From: Stichopus chloronotus
Lineage: Eukaryota > Echinodermata > Holothuroidea > Aspidochirotida > Stichopodidae
Direction of reading: 5' to 3'
Length of the DNA: 64,000 bases
Assembly (NCBI GenBank): GCA_021234535.1
Contig: CM037846.1
Span: 11,300,705-11,364,704, forward strand
Part shown: piece by piece, positions 1 through 14,312 of the stretch
How the letters are laid out: each line of letters opens with the position of its first letter
Numbering within the stretch: the stretch's first letter is position 1
The notes under the pieces: model-generated
The model's input: the letters and a program-made list of their open reading frames with translations, nothing else
What the model was told of the DNA's origin: nothing
Databases searched by the model: none
Translations under genes and position numbers: made by a program

Positions 1-1020
1 AGTGGAGGGTCCACCCCACTCTAGTGGAGACCCAAGCTCATGTGTCAGCCTTATCGTTGGGTTTCTTGTCATCTACTCTGAACTGCGACTGCAGCCGAAG
101 TGGTTCATCCAGTTTCCCCTTTAATGGCATTAGCCTGGTGGTCCCACACCTCGAGAAATTTTACATTGCAGTCCTTTCGATGGGCTGAGTTTCGAATGGG
201 GGGGGGGGGGGAGCGGGGAGATCATTTAAGGTGTGTCCAATGTAATTGGTGTCTGCTGGGATTGTTTGGATACTCCGTGGGTGAAGTGATTATATAGTAC
301 AGGGGTATATGATGGGCCAATGTAGCTAAAATGCACTGATGTTATCCACTATAGCTCAAACAGGGTGTTGGTTTGTAAAAAGAATATCTCTGAAAAACGT
401 TAAAGCGTTAAGTTGTTAAGTGTTGAAATAGGAGAATAATTTACTCAAATGAAAAGAAGCAAAGCCAAATGAAGACCCTTTACTCTCATCAATGCCAACC
501 AACACCGACGTGTGTACTCACACAGTAATCTATTTTTTTTTTAGTTTTGGGGGTAAATGCGAGGGAAAAATGAAACATCCCGGATGAAAGGGTGTTTCAT
601 CTCAAAAGTCTGTTCAACCTGCGCTACTGACACACAAGTTTGATCTTGGCCGCCACCGGCAGACAACGAACTATTTATAATAAATGATGCGTAGAGAGCC
701 CTTGCATCTTCAAGCCACAAACGCTTTTGATCTGGGCCCGATGCCAGTCTGTATGTTGATGCCTTCCAGTGCTGTATACTGGTGGGGGGAAAGGGGTAAT
801 ATTTACGTTAAAGTAGCATATATTGTACACTAAAAGCGATAGGCAAAAAAATCATCATCTTGAAAGCGCCGGTCACGTCTATGCGATACACGCGTACTGT
901 CCTTGCAGGTAGTCAGGTAATTCGCCTTGTTCACCTTCAGTGTAGCTTGCGGCGGACAGTTTGATAACAGTTTTAACTATATTTTAGGGTAGCCTATATG
1001 GAGATGAGAGCGATAAGAAT

Positions 1021-1042
1021 GGGGGGGGGGGGGGGGGGGGGG
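1021..1042 (+). repeat. 22-base poly-G tract
   Basis: This is the longest of 29 G or C homopolymer runs of at least 10 bases in the window. It is followed by GT-rich sequence. Runs this long can form quadruplexes and are often miscounted in assemblies, so the exact length is uncertain. Confidence 0.85.
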
Positions 1043-4000
1043 TGTGGTGTTTAAGGGGCTACTGAATTGATATCACTAAAGATTGTGGTGACTTGTAAGG
1101 GTATAAACACGTGACCAAACTTACAATTAGCATAATTAGTCAAGTTTCACATCCAATGGTTATGAAAGCTGTCAAAATTTTCAATTTTTTTTTACCGTTT
1201 CTCGTACCGGTTGTGTGCATGTGAATATAGTACTAATATGATCAGTGTCTGGACACATTTTCCAAGACCAAAGTACTTCATTAATTAATCACTCATTAAT
1301 GCTCCATTGTAAGTGAAACATTGAGATTCTCTTAGTTTGACTATTTGTCGTTAGTACGTGAAGGAAAGCTGACAGGTTTAAAAGAAAAAAAAATAGTCAA
1401 TTTCACAAGACACTTCAATGGGCCTCTTTAAGGGGATCGTATGTGACAATGAGTTTGAAAGTAATTGTTTTTTGTGAGAAGGGGTTCACACCAACAATAT
1501 TCACTGGATCACTGCACAGAGCAGGCATCATCATTTTATTTGCATATTTTCAATGGCAAAACAAAATGTCTGGTGACAATTTGGTGTTCGAAAATACTTA
1601 GAAAGCTAAAAGTAAAATTGATATGCATTGCTGACTTGGTGTGCAATGGATGGAGTTCAGCTGTTGAGAAAAAAAAAACATCGTAGTGTGAAGAAAACAA
1701 CAATTCTGCCCCAACCCCTTCCCCAACACCCTGAATATCTCCAAAGTCTCAACTCCCCTCCTTCCCTTATCCCATAAATCCTTTCTTATAGTGCTGAGTG
1801 CTCTCGGTGTTTAAGACGACATGAAAGACGGTATGAATTGATACATATACATAGCAATTCCTAACGGAATACATAACAATACTAAGTCTTTCCTTACATG
1901 ATGCAGACCTCCCCTTTAATCTGGTATGTCACAGATTATTTTTGGCGCGAATATTCTCTCTATCAGAGAACTGTCGCCTGTGACCGGATTAACCCAAGTT
2001 TACGTTAGCTAAATAAAGATTGTCAAAAGGATTACATATTCAGACTATGACTCACAATATGCAGGGCGAGGTAGTGGAGGCGGGGGGGTGTTCATCCGGT
2101 TGACAGTTATTAATGTATTGATTTTTTATGTAGGTTATTCTTATATTTGTGTTAATCGTTCCCGGCTACAGGTGACGTCACATAATCAATTTCGAAACTG
2201 AGAGTATTGACCTCTCTTTATCTAGATGTAGTACAGAGGCCTACATAAAACACGATTTTGGTATCCCTTTACCTAACTGTATTGAGTTCATCCTTTTCTT
2301 CGTTGATACACATACCTATGAAAAAATATAGACATAGGCTTACAGGTGAATCAACCCCCACCTCCACTTTCGTTTGGTCCCCACTCCCACCTCCCTCCCT
2401 TCAGCCAATCCACTTCTTTCCTTTTGACGTTTTTCATGCTGCATATGCAACGATCGTCTTTTCTCTATTTATAAACTCAGGTGATTTTAATAAATAGAGA
2501 CATCCTACAAACAAATTGTTACCACTCTTTCATAGATCGATGTTTTTCTCGTTATTCGGAGAAGTTGCCGACGTTAGACCCCTAGCTGGGTACATGCAGC
2601 TTCGGACGCCCTGAAAATGCCATTTCTGGGAGATGAGGTTTGTAAACCCCAAAATTTCTTTTATGCTCTACGCCAACCATAGTGTTGCTCTGCTTAGATA
2701 CGGTAGTAGGCCTACAAGCAGGCGACTGAGATTTTTTGCTCTAATAGTGGGCTCGAACTTACAGTTGTTTAAAAAATTAAGGTCATAGATAAAAACAGTC
2801 TAAATTATTACCATTGTTCACAAAATTATTTTTGTCATTAAATGAGAAATTGAGATCCTTAGACATGAGATCCTTATTTTGCTGCTGGCTACAGAGAAGT
2901 GCCGTTCCAGGACATCTGGGGGTCCTCCCCCCCCCCCCTCCCTCGCTAACCCATCAGATGTGGTCGTCGATCGTACCACGTACGGTAGTCTTTCCCTTTA
3001 AGAATTGTTTATAAATTCAACTAACGTCCGAATGTATACGTAATTTTCAGCACATGCATGTGCATAATCTTTTCGTAAAAGGTTGACGATTCGAGTGAGA
3101 CCAGGGAATAATTTTCTCCAATTTGAGACCGTAAAAACTATTTCTGGGCCTCTGATCTCTCAGAAAAAAAAGGTAATCCCAACTTTGCTCACCTCTACCC
3201 CGAACCTATCAAATTCACGCACTCCGTAATGTAAACCATTTTCTGGGCCTCTAACTTCCACCAAATTCCGTTGTAAATACCCACAAACGTGTTGGCAAAT
3301 TTCTCGGGTTTTAACTTATTTCAGTACTGGTAGTACTTCCATGGTTTCACTGAGCTTGTAAGCTTTGTCAACCCCCCCCCCCCCTTTCTCCCTCTCTCTC
3401 CACCCACTAGCCGTTGGAACTTTCGTACCGTTTGCCATGACGGAAATTGTAGTGCACATTCCAATACTTTGAGGTTTAAGTCAACAGGCTTTGCCGCCGG
3501 TCAGTATGTTTTATGGGGAAATTTGATGAATTTAGTGTAGAAAAAGGGTTTTGTGGTGTTACGTTCGCACACAGTTGTAAAAGGAAATGCTAGCAATAAC
3601 AACGGACATTATCAACGCTCAATACCAACTGTAGATATAAAGGAAGCTGTTTAACAACCATGTAGCAGGAAATGGCAGCAAAATCAACAAAAGACACAGA
3701 CAAAAAACAAACCAAAACAACGAGCTCAGAATGTAAAGACCCACCAAGGTACCTTTCCTAAACCTACCATGATGACGAAATAATGTTCAGCATGAACATT
3801 TCTTACATACTTACACAATTACCGTGCGCGCTTTTACTTTTTATGTCTGTGCCCTTGTTAACCATAATAGCGTGTATACCGTATGTTCCCATTCCGATTT
3901 AACAGATAAATTAAGCCGCCGCCGCCGCCACTCCCTAATTTCACACAGTCCTTTGTGTTACCGGGAGTTGATTCCACGAAATTTGAAGTTGAAGCAAGAG

Positions 4001-4689
4001 ACAGGTATAGTTTACTGTCGGTGTCAACAAATGCAGATGTACAAGTTAACTACACTGATACAAAACCGTTTAACCAATTAACTCAACACGGAACAATAAG
4101 CTATCAAAGTTACACGGCCACAATCCGTTGTTGTTAAATCTTTGGTGACCAACATGTGCGGTCCATCGACGTGGCACCCACAGTATGAAGCTTCATCAAG
4201 ATTTTGTAATGGAACATACGTCAATGTTTATGTCAACTTCTTTTAATTGAGGAGAAAAAAGGGTGGGGGCGGGGGACTTTGAAAGTATAGGCTTAATTTA
4301 ATAACGTGTATGAATAGGAACCCCTTTCCATAACTATACTAAAGGGAACACGAACACGATAGCATATATTCCACCAGCATGTTTCTTTTATACTCGTTTA
4401 GTAATTATTTATATGTAGAACTATGGGGTCGCGAAAGGGATGTTTGCTTCTACATCAACTGCACAGAATAAGAGAGCCAGCACTAGAATCTTTCGCAAAT
4501 GAGTCTTTCTTTCTCCATTTTGTCTGCTATAGAACTGAAAAGAAAAAAACATTTAGCGACCCTAAGGTAGTGTGTAGGCATTTTGTGGTTGTCTCAGCCA
4601 TAGGTAATTATTCTGAGTCCGCCATGTTCGAAATCTACAGAGTTATGACGAAAACGTATACTATTGTACTATGTAATGCTATGTTTCGA

Positions 4690-5060
4690 CCTCGACCAGT
4701 TTGCATCGATTTAAACGTGAGTTCTTTTTCATAGGCATAGGAAGCGGGAAGGGCACGCCAAAAATTTGTCGTTCCACGTGCTTGTTCATGTGGGATTTGG
4801 TGTGTACCATGGTTGGCAAAAAAAAAAAGTTTTCTTGTTTTCTACTTTTGTTTTTTATGGACGGTTTCATATGTGTCCATGAGTAATGACATAGTATATT
4901 TTTTCCATTTTATTTTTTGTTTTTTATATGTCACCCCATGGTACGAAAACCCTCGTAAAGCCAAATTGTAAATTGTTCATGTGGGGGTAACGCGAGGCGT
5001 ACGGTGCCAAATTTATGCGTCCTTTTACGTTCCTATTGCTTCCTACGCCTATCTTTCTGA
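4690..5060 (+). repeat. dispersed repeat, copy related to 36.29-36.58 kb
   Basis: This shares ordered blocks with 36,290-36,580: a block ending in a TGTGTACyAyGGTTGGCAAAAA-type stretch, and about 200 bases further a block with a TTATGC core followed by CCTATT and a TGCTTyCTACGC stretch. Similarity is patchy, so this is an old, diverged pair. No coding potential is recognised. Confidence 0.45.
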
Positions 5061-5314
5061 CGACCTTTCCCCAGACCCTCCCCCTTTCTTTCAAGTGATC
5101 GGTCCACCTCGTCTCTCGTAACAAAGGTAAGTAGGGGGCTTGAGGAGGGTCGGCTATGTACAAACTGAAAAATATAGTGGGGAGGTTATGAAGTAGACAT
5201 GTCTGAATGAGAGCTTGCAGTGACAAATGCAGGGGAGGACACTTCTGGGTTTGTTTGGTTAGTAAAACCAAACAAACCGAGCCCGTATCAAGATCATCAT
5301 ATACCATCACCATA

Positions 5315-5430
5315 CATCATATATAATGAGTTTTAATTTGTTGGCCATAATTGTCGAATAAAATGTTCCACTTGTGGTAAACTCGAATACCCCACTGAAA
5401 AAGCTGCATATGGGCCTGCAAATCTGCTTT
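5315..5430 (+). repeat. dispersed repeat family B, copy 1
   Basis: Closely related to 28,240-28,352 (same strand) and 9,640-9,745 (opposite strand). All three share an AATTTGTTGG-CATAATTGTCGA-TAAAATGTTCCAC core and then an AAAAAGCTGCATA-GGGCCTGCA end. The copy appears truncated at its left end compared with the other two. The family is not one I can name. Confidence 0.65.
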
Positions 5431-8384
5431 TAAATAGAGCTCAGCAAAAAGAGAATGGATGACGTTCAGAGAAGGGGGTTAGTAAGGAACCACGCCCAGA
5501 ACTGGACAGAACAGTGGCGATTTTATAAGGGAGGTGGGGAAAACCCGCAGGAGAAAAAGGACAGCCTTGAATGGCGATTTCCGGCGATCTTGGGCATAGT
5601 CCTTTGCAACAATTTTCTGCCATCATCTGTCTGGTATCTGATGGATGTTTCTACGCCCCCCCCCCCCTCCCACTTGGACCGATTTTTTTAGGAAAGTGGA
5701 AGGTTACCATAAATACAGAAATGGTTATCTGAGGAAATCTGTAAACCTGTCTGTCATTCTATATATGCAATCTATTCGTGCATCTTCATTGAAGCAACGG
5801 CTGAAATAGAATTGCATTTATATATTTTCTGTACTGCTTTTTTCCTTGCCTATTTTCCAGACTGTTTTCATACGTCAACAAGTGATCCCCTGTCCTTCGG
5901 TGTTGTGTAAAGAACCAATTCAGAACCTGGCTAATCCTTTGTATGGGTAATTGATGGGGCGTGCCAAATAGTGTGAAACAGTAACTTTACCTTTACCGGA
6001 CCGATTCGATTCGTTTGATGTTTACCGCCCCGCGTGCCACGGACTATGCCCAGGGATTTTGATAGTAGAATGTATAGGCTGTGTAGCGCCAATACGTACG
6101 TTTATGTGTGCCATGAACCAAATGGAACCCGGCAACTGTATCACTGTTTCGTGGAGATTGTTATGATGGTCCCCTGTTTATTGGCAGTATCTTTTAATCC
6201 CCATTCTATGTTTATTTCACAACCACAGTCAACTAAAAAAAAATCATAGTGAGTAGGCTATGCTGGGAAGCCTAGCCCTCCCAGAAGCCGTGCGTCTCTG
6301 CAGGCCGGTTCACCCTTGTTCTGGTGCACTCCGTCGGCAAGCACATATACCTGATTACCTGTGCCGCAAAGCATAGTTTGAATATCTTGTTTGTGACTTA
6401 GGCTGAATTTCGTTCCAAGCTGACATGACGATAAAACCTAATAACCATTTAACTGATCTCTGTTGGTATTTTTATGGGAGTGATCGTACTTTATGTACGT
6501 TAATAACAAAAAGAATGAAAAAAGACAGAAAAAAGTTCGCACTGACGACCAAGGACATGCCATCGCTCTGTTAGGCAGACGTAAAATCCTTTGGGTGGAG
6601 AATTGTTTTGTTTTTTTGCACTACCCGCATAGCAACTTTTGAAGTAAGGAGTAGGAAGACAAGGTTAGCAGTTGAGCTCTTTTTCGTGTAACTGGTACTC
6701 GCTCAAATGTCCGACATTCGGGAGTTGTAGTTTCTGCTTCACGGTGACCAGCATCTTCCCCGTCAACCCTCCTCCCACGAAGATGCATTGGGGCAATCAT
6801 AGCTTGCTGGACTTAACCCTAGCTCTGTTCTAATCTTGATCCATCATTTTCCTTACAATTGTTGTCAAAGTTTTGAAATTACTCCATATTCGTCACATGA
6901 AGAAAATTCCGCTGACATGACTACGGTGATAGCCTATTCTATACACAGATACAAAAACGTACAGTTAACCAATGTATAGCTAATTGACTGTTCATAAGAA
7001 TAAGCTTATCAAAGAAAGAATATTTAATCTGGTAAACATGGTAAGCAAATATTTCAAACTTTCAATGCTTATGGAAAACAGCGATGGTTCCCCTTTTCCT
7101 TTTGTCATTTATACCATCTTTTTTATTATTATTTTTGTCATGCGTTAAACCTCACCGCAATACTGGGCTTCCGCAGTATGGCAAGATGCATAATTGAAAT
7201 TGTTCAAGCCATATACTCATCATCTTCAAGTTTACTGTATAAAAACAAAACAATAATATAGAGCTGTTTTGCTGAGTCATAACGAAAAAAAAATACACAA
7301 ATACCACTTTTGTAACAAGTTCGAGAAATAAAATTAAAATAGTTTATTTATGACCAGGCGCTGTTCTAGGGAACTTTTTTTTTCTTAGGGAGAGGAGGGC
7401 TAATTCACGTTTTAAAGAGGAACTTCACAATCGGTTGGCGCATAGCAAGCCCAGATTTTCTTTCCAAAAGAGCTTCTCTGATTGCAGGAAGTGGCACTTC
7501 TCGGGCCTCGTGAAAGGCATTGGAATTCTCGTGTTTCAAAAGAGTACTCTTTCAAAAAAATAAATGTAAAATGATAGTTTAAGTTCATTATTTACCCCCC
7601 CCCCCTTTTTTGGCTGTCAAAATTTTTTGAGGATTGGAAAAATTTGTGGGATAAGGCCCCCCGTACCCACCCCACCCTTCCCTTCGTAGACTGACTGTTT
7701 ATGGCCTAATTTCTGTATACGTATTGGTTATGAGAGAGACTGAGCTTTGTGTAAGAGAAGTTTGCAATTGAACCTCTAAACGCAACTCAAACTGGAAAAG
7801 AAACAGCAAAATCTTAAGTAACTTCGGCAGGTAAAAAAAAGAGTAATAAAATCAACCTCTGACCATGGATTCGTATAAACTGTTCATGTATCAAACATAA
7901 ACTGGGTATAAATAATTAACAGAACAGTAGCAAGGATTGGTAGACTTTGCTGTTCAATCACTTTCATGAGTTTTCCATTCTTAAAGGGGTACCTCCAACA
8001 AATATAAATCTCAATATTTGATGCACCTACCCTTGAAAATACGGAGAAAGGGGAGGGGGGGGGGGCTTTGGAGGGTGGGAAGCCAACAACATCGCATCAT
8101 AAACTGTGAGCCCGTGAAATGACTTTAAGGAGGATTATGAGTAAGGTTGTAAAATACACTTTGCATAACTTTTTGCACTTTCTTTCTCCAAATCTAGTAG
8201 AACCATACGTCCATACCTTCTTAACATATTTGTGGTATGGATCTGCTAATTTTGAAATCAAATTCTGTCAGAGAACTCTTCAGTAAGAAAAGATAAACCG
8301 TTATCTTTTATTTCTCTCTTTGTTGACGCCGGCAAGATTATATTCATGAGAATGCTTTTTATATCTCTTCTAAGTTTTGCAGCA

Positions 8385-8468
8385 GGAATGTTGTTGGTTG
8401 AAGACCATCAATGTCTACCTGCAGACCCTCCAGGTAATCATTGATAGCATTTGACCAAACAACATTCC
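8385..8468. repeat. foldback repeat (imperfect 84-bp palindrome), copy 1
   Basis: The element begins GGAATGTTGTTGG and ends CCAAACAACATTCC. The arms pair through ATCAATG/CATTGAT and TACCTG/CAGGTA inner blocks, giving a long hairpin. Two related elements occur at 32,929-33,011 and 33,865-33,946. Flanks are also related: upstream a CATAACTTTTTGCAC block, downstream an ATGAATATTATT block. It looks like a small foldback or MITE-type element; no transposase is present. Confidence 0.65.
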
Positions 8469-9099
8469 GTGCTCAAGTTAGGGGGGGGGGGCACAAAAAA
8501 TACTCATGAATATTATTGGAGGAACAAAGCGCAAAACATTATCCTAAATGTATTTCACAACTACCAAAGCTCCTTTTTAACAGGACTTCACTCTGTTCAG
8601 ATTCACTGATGGGATTAATTCTTCTCGCAATACCTGGAACAACTGAGCAAAAATTTTGAATTACAGATCACGATGGCTCACAGGAGCGGATCCATGATTT
8701 TTTTAAGGTGGGGGGTGGGGGTACACTAGATTCACCCATTGTGGTAGACTGCCCTCAGTCTGAAGGATTCACATAAAAATAGTGCTCTCAATATATGGTA
8801 TACGAGTTTATATACCAATTTACAAACCATGACGAGAGGAGCAACAGTTAGATTTCAATAAATATTTGGCACAATTGATCAATTTTGGAAATTTTGAGTG
8901 GTGCACTTGCGCCCACGACACCTCCTAACTGGATCCGCCACTGGAACATACCGTCAAGAGTATTAACATATTAAACAAATTATATATTTAACAAACGTCA
9001 TATTACAAAGGACAACTTGGTCATCTAAACAGTAGTTGGGTACCTCTTGGTTTCCTCTAATCTCACTGACGTCATTTCAGTGTCAAAACATCCCCCTCC

Positions 9100-9500
9100 C
9101 GCCCACCTCTCTCTTTTGAGCTATACCAATGCATAATAGGCTGTTTTCGCAAACAAGACGCGGACAAAGGATCCAGTGTGCAGTGTGCAAAATGGGACAG
9201 TCACCATAGTGACCACGCAAATATCTTCCGTCCTGGGGAAATCTGAAACCGTTCTCAGGCAAATTAACGTTCGTTCTAGACTGGTGCGCGCTGCCAGTAA
9301 CCACATGCTATTAGGTATGTTTCATCCTGAGCGCTCCGTTCGTAAAATGCGAAACCGTTCAAATGAACGTCGCGTGTCCGAGTACACATCAGATCACGAC
9401 AGATTAATTCCGCGTACTTTCGGCGCTTCCGTCGTGTCAGCGAAAAGAGCATATTCACGAAAGGCTATACCTCCAGCTGTATGCGATCGTGGTACATTAG
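9100..9500. other. CpG-dense patch with overlapping open frames
   Basis: CpG dinucleotides are far denser here than in surrounding DNA, especially from 9,330 to 9,490. A plus-strand frame of 116 codons (9,176-9,526) overlaps several minus-strand frames of 60-73 codons. High GC naturally lengthens open frames, and none of these peptides shows a domain I recognise. It may be a CpG island, an enhancer or an unrecognised exon. Confidence 0.3.
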
Positions 9501-9627
9501 TTAAATTACAGCAAAAACAGAAATAATAGTTTAAGAAGGTAGTTTAAGGTTATCATAAATATTAGGTCTGGAACGAAGAAAAGAATAAGATTTTCTTTTA
9601 AAAAAAAAGTATTCTTCAGTCGGTCCC

Positions 9628-9860
9628 ACCAGCAGGTCCGTGTGCAGCTTTTTCAGTGTGGACTTCTATTTTACCACAAGTGGAACATTTTGCCCGACAA
9701 TTTATGACCCAAAAATTACAACTTATTATATTTGTTGCTAACGTAGGCCTACTCATAGGCTGAGCGGAACTCCAGATCTGGTGGGGAGGGGGGGGGGGAG
9801 GGTCGTCCGAACCCCTTGATTCCCCTATACAGACCTGATCAGTCACATTCGTAAGAAGTC
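9628..9860 (-). repeat. dispersed repeat family B, copy 2 (inverted)
   Basis: Read on the minus strand it matches 28,140-28,352. Both contain a C-rich tract, an AGATCT-GAGTTCCGCTCAGCC block, a GTAGGCCTACGTT palindromic block and the AATGTTCCAC core, ending at the GCTGCA-ACGG-CCTGC block. It is the longest copy together with copy 3. Confidence 0.65.
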
Positions 9861-12800
9861 CCCCCCCCCCCCCCCCTTACAAGACTGACTGTGAAGACAA
9901 GAGTTCAGCCTTCCTGGCTGCTATTCAGAAAACTACGTATCATTACACCCACAATTAGGGTTGACATAAAGCCACAGACTGACATTGAAGGAGAAGACAG
10001 ATTTTTAAATCTTTTAAAGTTTCGAGGGCATTACTGTTGACCGCAAAAGGTACTATCGTCGTGGTCGAATTGAATGGTGTCTCCTGCTCACCACATAACA
10101 ATTAGACTAATTTTCTGCTGGTCTTGTAATATGATTCGTCTTTCGCGGCAACATGTTCTTGAAATAATCATATCTCTTCTACATAATCACACTAGCAAGT
10201 ATTTTATGTCTCTTTGCTTGTTTGTTTTGCCTGTGAGAATTTTATTTTCTTTTTCTTTTTAATGTCATTGGTGTTCAACTATCTTGTTTGTTCGTTACTT
10301 ACCTAAAGGGAAAGCCTAACTTCGGGTAAAGTACTGTAAGTCATACTTTACCTTGGAAATCAATAACATATTTTATTTCAGAGAAAACAATGTACGCTGT
10401 GACAAGCCACAACTAGGCCCGTGTGTAGAAAATGTTTCAGAAAATGAGGGCGGCAATAGCAGCGGTAGCCAGCGGCATAAATCTGCCATCCTACTAGGAT
10501 AGTAAAAAGTCAGGCACCCTTATGTTAATGTATATTTTACTTGGAAACAATTACCACAATTAACAACGGCAAACCGGGACATTTCCTTCAGTGTATCCCC
10601 ATTTTCCAATTGTTCAACTGAGAACCTACCAGTGATGAAATCTAGGCTAATATTTCCATTTTGTGGAAACCTGTCACATATTTTTTTTAAGGTAAAATGC
10701 TTGGGTAATTATGCACCCATGCGGTTGCTATTATTAGGTCATCCGTAACACAATCGAATGCGCATGCGTTGGAGAAAAACCGATGATCTGACGTCATGCT
10801 CCCCAACATTTTTTTTTTTTTTGGTAGGATTGTAGGCTAATGCTTCTGTCACCGTTTCCTGGTGTTAATGGAAGCCGGAGAATGCGTGCAATATTTATAA
10901 CACCTGGTCATTCGGTGAAAGAAACTTTACATACCAGAAGTTGGAATGTTCTGTTTTCCCTAGCTACCTGCTTTTCGAGAGACGACGTTGAATGGCTTAT
11001 GTAAACATTTCCCGGTTAATAAGTATTAATATAAATATATCCCTTTGCAGAAAAGTACGCCATCACGCTGTTGCGCCCCCTTGACTTTCCATGTGATATT
11101 GGGTTCCGCTTTCGGCTATTTTAAGCACACCTAGCGTATCATTAATATGTCAGTTATGCAGCCAAATATTTAATTGGGGTTTTACTGTACCGTCGGATGA
11201 TACTCAATAGACCCCGCTCGGAATGTGAAGGTGGTTTTTTGGAAGTGAGGTATTTAGGGCACGTTATATAGTCCAACTTGCCAACACACACACAATCCTC
11301 CCTGTATATACAGTACCGTGCCATTACTGTGCGACTTCCAGAAACCGATAAACTCGAAAAGAATATATACAAAGTTTCGGATCACTCAGCCGCACATGTG
11401 ATAACCATATGGGACTAATATCACTGACAAAAATGATTCTCGCAGGGGAAAAATTCTTTTACAATACAAATCGTGTCAACTTTCGGAGAAATGGGATTTT
11501 CGGAGGGTTTTATCACGACATTTGCTAAATACATGAATGAATGGGTAATGTACTGGATCTTTGACATATGAACTTACCACACTGAGCAAATGTGGATTGT
11601 CTGCCCTCCAGATTACCGAGAGCAATGCGTAGGAAGATACGCTGGTAGAGCATAACTGACAAAAAAAAAGAAAACTGGAAGATTACCAGGCCACAAAACA
11701 GGGTTAGTCTTCTTAATGTTTTCTTGCCACGGGGTCCAAACTTTTAGTGTCACTCCCACGGCAACAATTATGAAAAGGAAGGTGGTGCGGCGTTGCATTG
11801 CAATGTTATCTAACCTGACGAGATGGGAAACATTCCATCCAAACACGTCTTCAATTGAAAATTGCCATTTTCGATTTAATCATAAAGGCCTAAGCAATCG
11901 TCAAGTGCAAAATCAAAACGACTAAGGTTCTTTCCCGTGGGTGACTTCAAGTCGTGAATCAAGGGATCCTGAGAAGGTCGACAGAAGGGCAACTAGCGAG
12001 ATCCAACACGGGGGATGGACGGGGGGGGGGGGTGGTTGAAGGGGTCCTCCCTCAAGAAAATTTGAAGACTAGATTAGCTTAGATGCGATTTCCCAGCATC
12101 TATGAAGGGCTTATATATTGCATATCTATTTGCTCATTTTGGCAGAAAAACAAACGTTGGTCATCATGAGGAAGGGGGGGGGGGCTGGGATGCTCCCCAC
12201 TTGAATCTGCACCTGACGAGTGAATTGTCCATTTGACATTAGGGGGAAAATAGGAGGGGTGACTGAGGAGAAGAGTGAGGGGGAAACATGATGAAGAGAA
12301 TCATGAGAACCCATGTCACTATATAAAAAGACAGATGAGAGGTGGGGGAGACGGCATATCGAGAGTAGAGGAGAAGAAATAGGAACGGGCCTGAGAAGGG
12401 ATTATAACGTATGCCGTATGGACTAATGAATTTGTAATCCGGTTAGACTTGTGAGTTTGAGAATCATATATGTCAAGGAACGACTAGGAAAAAGTGACGA
12501 GAGACCGATCTCAGCCTACAGGGCATTTCACTACTATTAATAAAACTGAGAGTCTGTAACTATAGTCGACGCACATCGTCACAGTCCAGCATTGGACTAC
12601 AAAGGCCCTATAAATCCCACAACACCCCTCTTCCCACCCCGGGCTAAGTTGTTACTTATTCCATTTCTATCCAAAGCGTCAGTTGTGCTCAATTAATGAG
12701 GTTTTTTCAGGTTGTCAGTGCCATTTTTTTTTCAAAAACGTTGAGAAACTTAATTTGAACCTTCGGCCAAAAATATCCGCCACTTCAGAGCCAAAGGTTC

Positions 12801-13082
12801 TGAGAAAGAAAGAAAGAAAAAAGAAAAAATGTCAGCTTTGCGAAGTGGACACTATATACCCCACCGTCGAGAAATTCATATCAGGTGGTACGAAAAGGCC
12901 ACGTGCTAGCCTTCTACGAACAATACGAAAGTGTACGTTTGCGTGTGGCATAGTGAACGACGCAGAAAAGTTTGGACGAGAAATATAGCATAGTCACTAT
13001 TGACAAACCTAAAGGACTAAGTTATTCAGCATCATGGGATTAGCATACATCCCCCCCCCCCCTTCCCTCGTCAACAGTCTCT

Positions 13083-13100
13083 GTCTCTCTCTCTCTCTCT
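13083..13100 (+). repeat. (CT)n microsatellite
   Basis: Uninterrupted CT dinucleotides following a poly-C run at about 13,051. Confidence 0.8.
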
Positions 13101-14074
13101 GAAATACTGTCTGTACTCTCATCTCACTCACTGTCTTCCTATTCACGACGAGGAATTGCCAACGTCAGACGACCTACATTCTCTGGTCTGGTTTTGTTAT
13201 AAAAACAGGGGCGCGAAGAGAGATAATAAAGAAAATGAGAAGAAGGCACTACTTTTACAAATTGTGGTCAGTTGAGGTAAAGATGGACGACCAGGAGCAC
13301 AGGTCTGACAGGCGACAACACCGCATATTGCTCTCAGTCATTTAGTGGTTACGATAATAGCTATGAGCACCCTGGTAAACCGTTGCTACGTTCAACTAAG
13401 CGTCATTGGTTATGACCTACGCGAAATATTTGTTTTCATCCAATTCGTCTCATATCCACAGGAAAATAATTCTTTTTATTATTTTTTTTTCAGTTTGCTT
13501 TTTTTTTTGGTAGTGTGTTTATTTTTCTTATGACATGTCGATTAAACATCCACCTCTTCTCCTTTCATGGGGTTTGAAAAGTGTTGAATATTTAATCTTT
13601 GAAAGAAAATAATTTGCTCGAAGCTTCTAGGAGAGACGAATGTACCGCATCCAGCCCTTTGATCCCTCAAAAGTGATTTTTTTTTTCTCTTTTAATTTCA
13701 ATCCAACAGCCGAAAAAGAAATGAAACTTGATCTAATGACGTAGCATTCACAGAAAGTTAGCGTTTTGAAACCCACCGCATTGTCTTCAGTACCGTTATG
13801 AAAAGGATGGTTCCTATGGAAACAATCTGCGTCATTAAAAAATAGAACTGAGTGGACCGATTAGAAATGTTGTACGTCTCAACTACCCACGTGACCACAT
13901 GCATGACATACAGAGCAGGTGCAACGATTTGATGTTCGTGTTGGTATAGCATGAGCATCAAATTGGATTTAGTCATTTGGTATGTCTAATTCATTTGATG
14001 AAAATGCACGTTCTCACAACTTCCGATCATAAGAAGGTCACTTGTAGAATATGTCAATTTTGGCAACTGTATTT

Positions 14075-14312
14075 ATGTAATTTATCTATTGAATATGCAT
14101 GACACTATAAATTACATTGAGCAGGAGCTACGTTGCTTTGTTTCTAAGGTGCAGTAACACTTTGTCAATCGTGTGCACTAGGTATCAATGGCTCATTGAC
14201 AAGCGGTTCACCGTAGAAATTTAGTATAGTTGACTATGTTAATATCGTCCGCCTGCATGGCCATTTATTTATTGAATATTCATAGCTCGAAATCACATTG
14301 AAACGGGGAAGC
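14075..14312 (+). repeat. diverged ~190-bp duplication
   Basis: Two segments starting near 14,075 and 14,262 share an ATTTAT-TATTGAATAT-CAT core, followed about 12 bases later by AAATyACATTGA. They look like a diverged tandem duplication. The shared core is AT-rich, so chance similarity is possible. Confidence 0.35.

Noticed and set aside
9176..9526. 116-codon plus-strand open frame
   Set aside because: It lies in CpG-dense DNA open on both strands and has no domain or splice support; reported only as a CpG patch.
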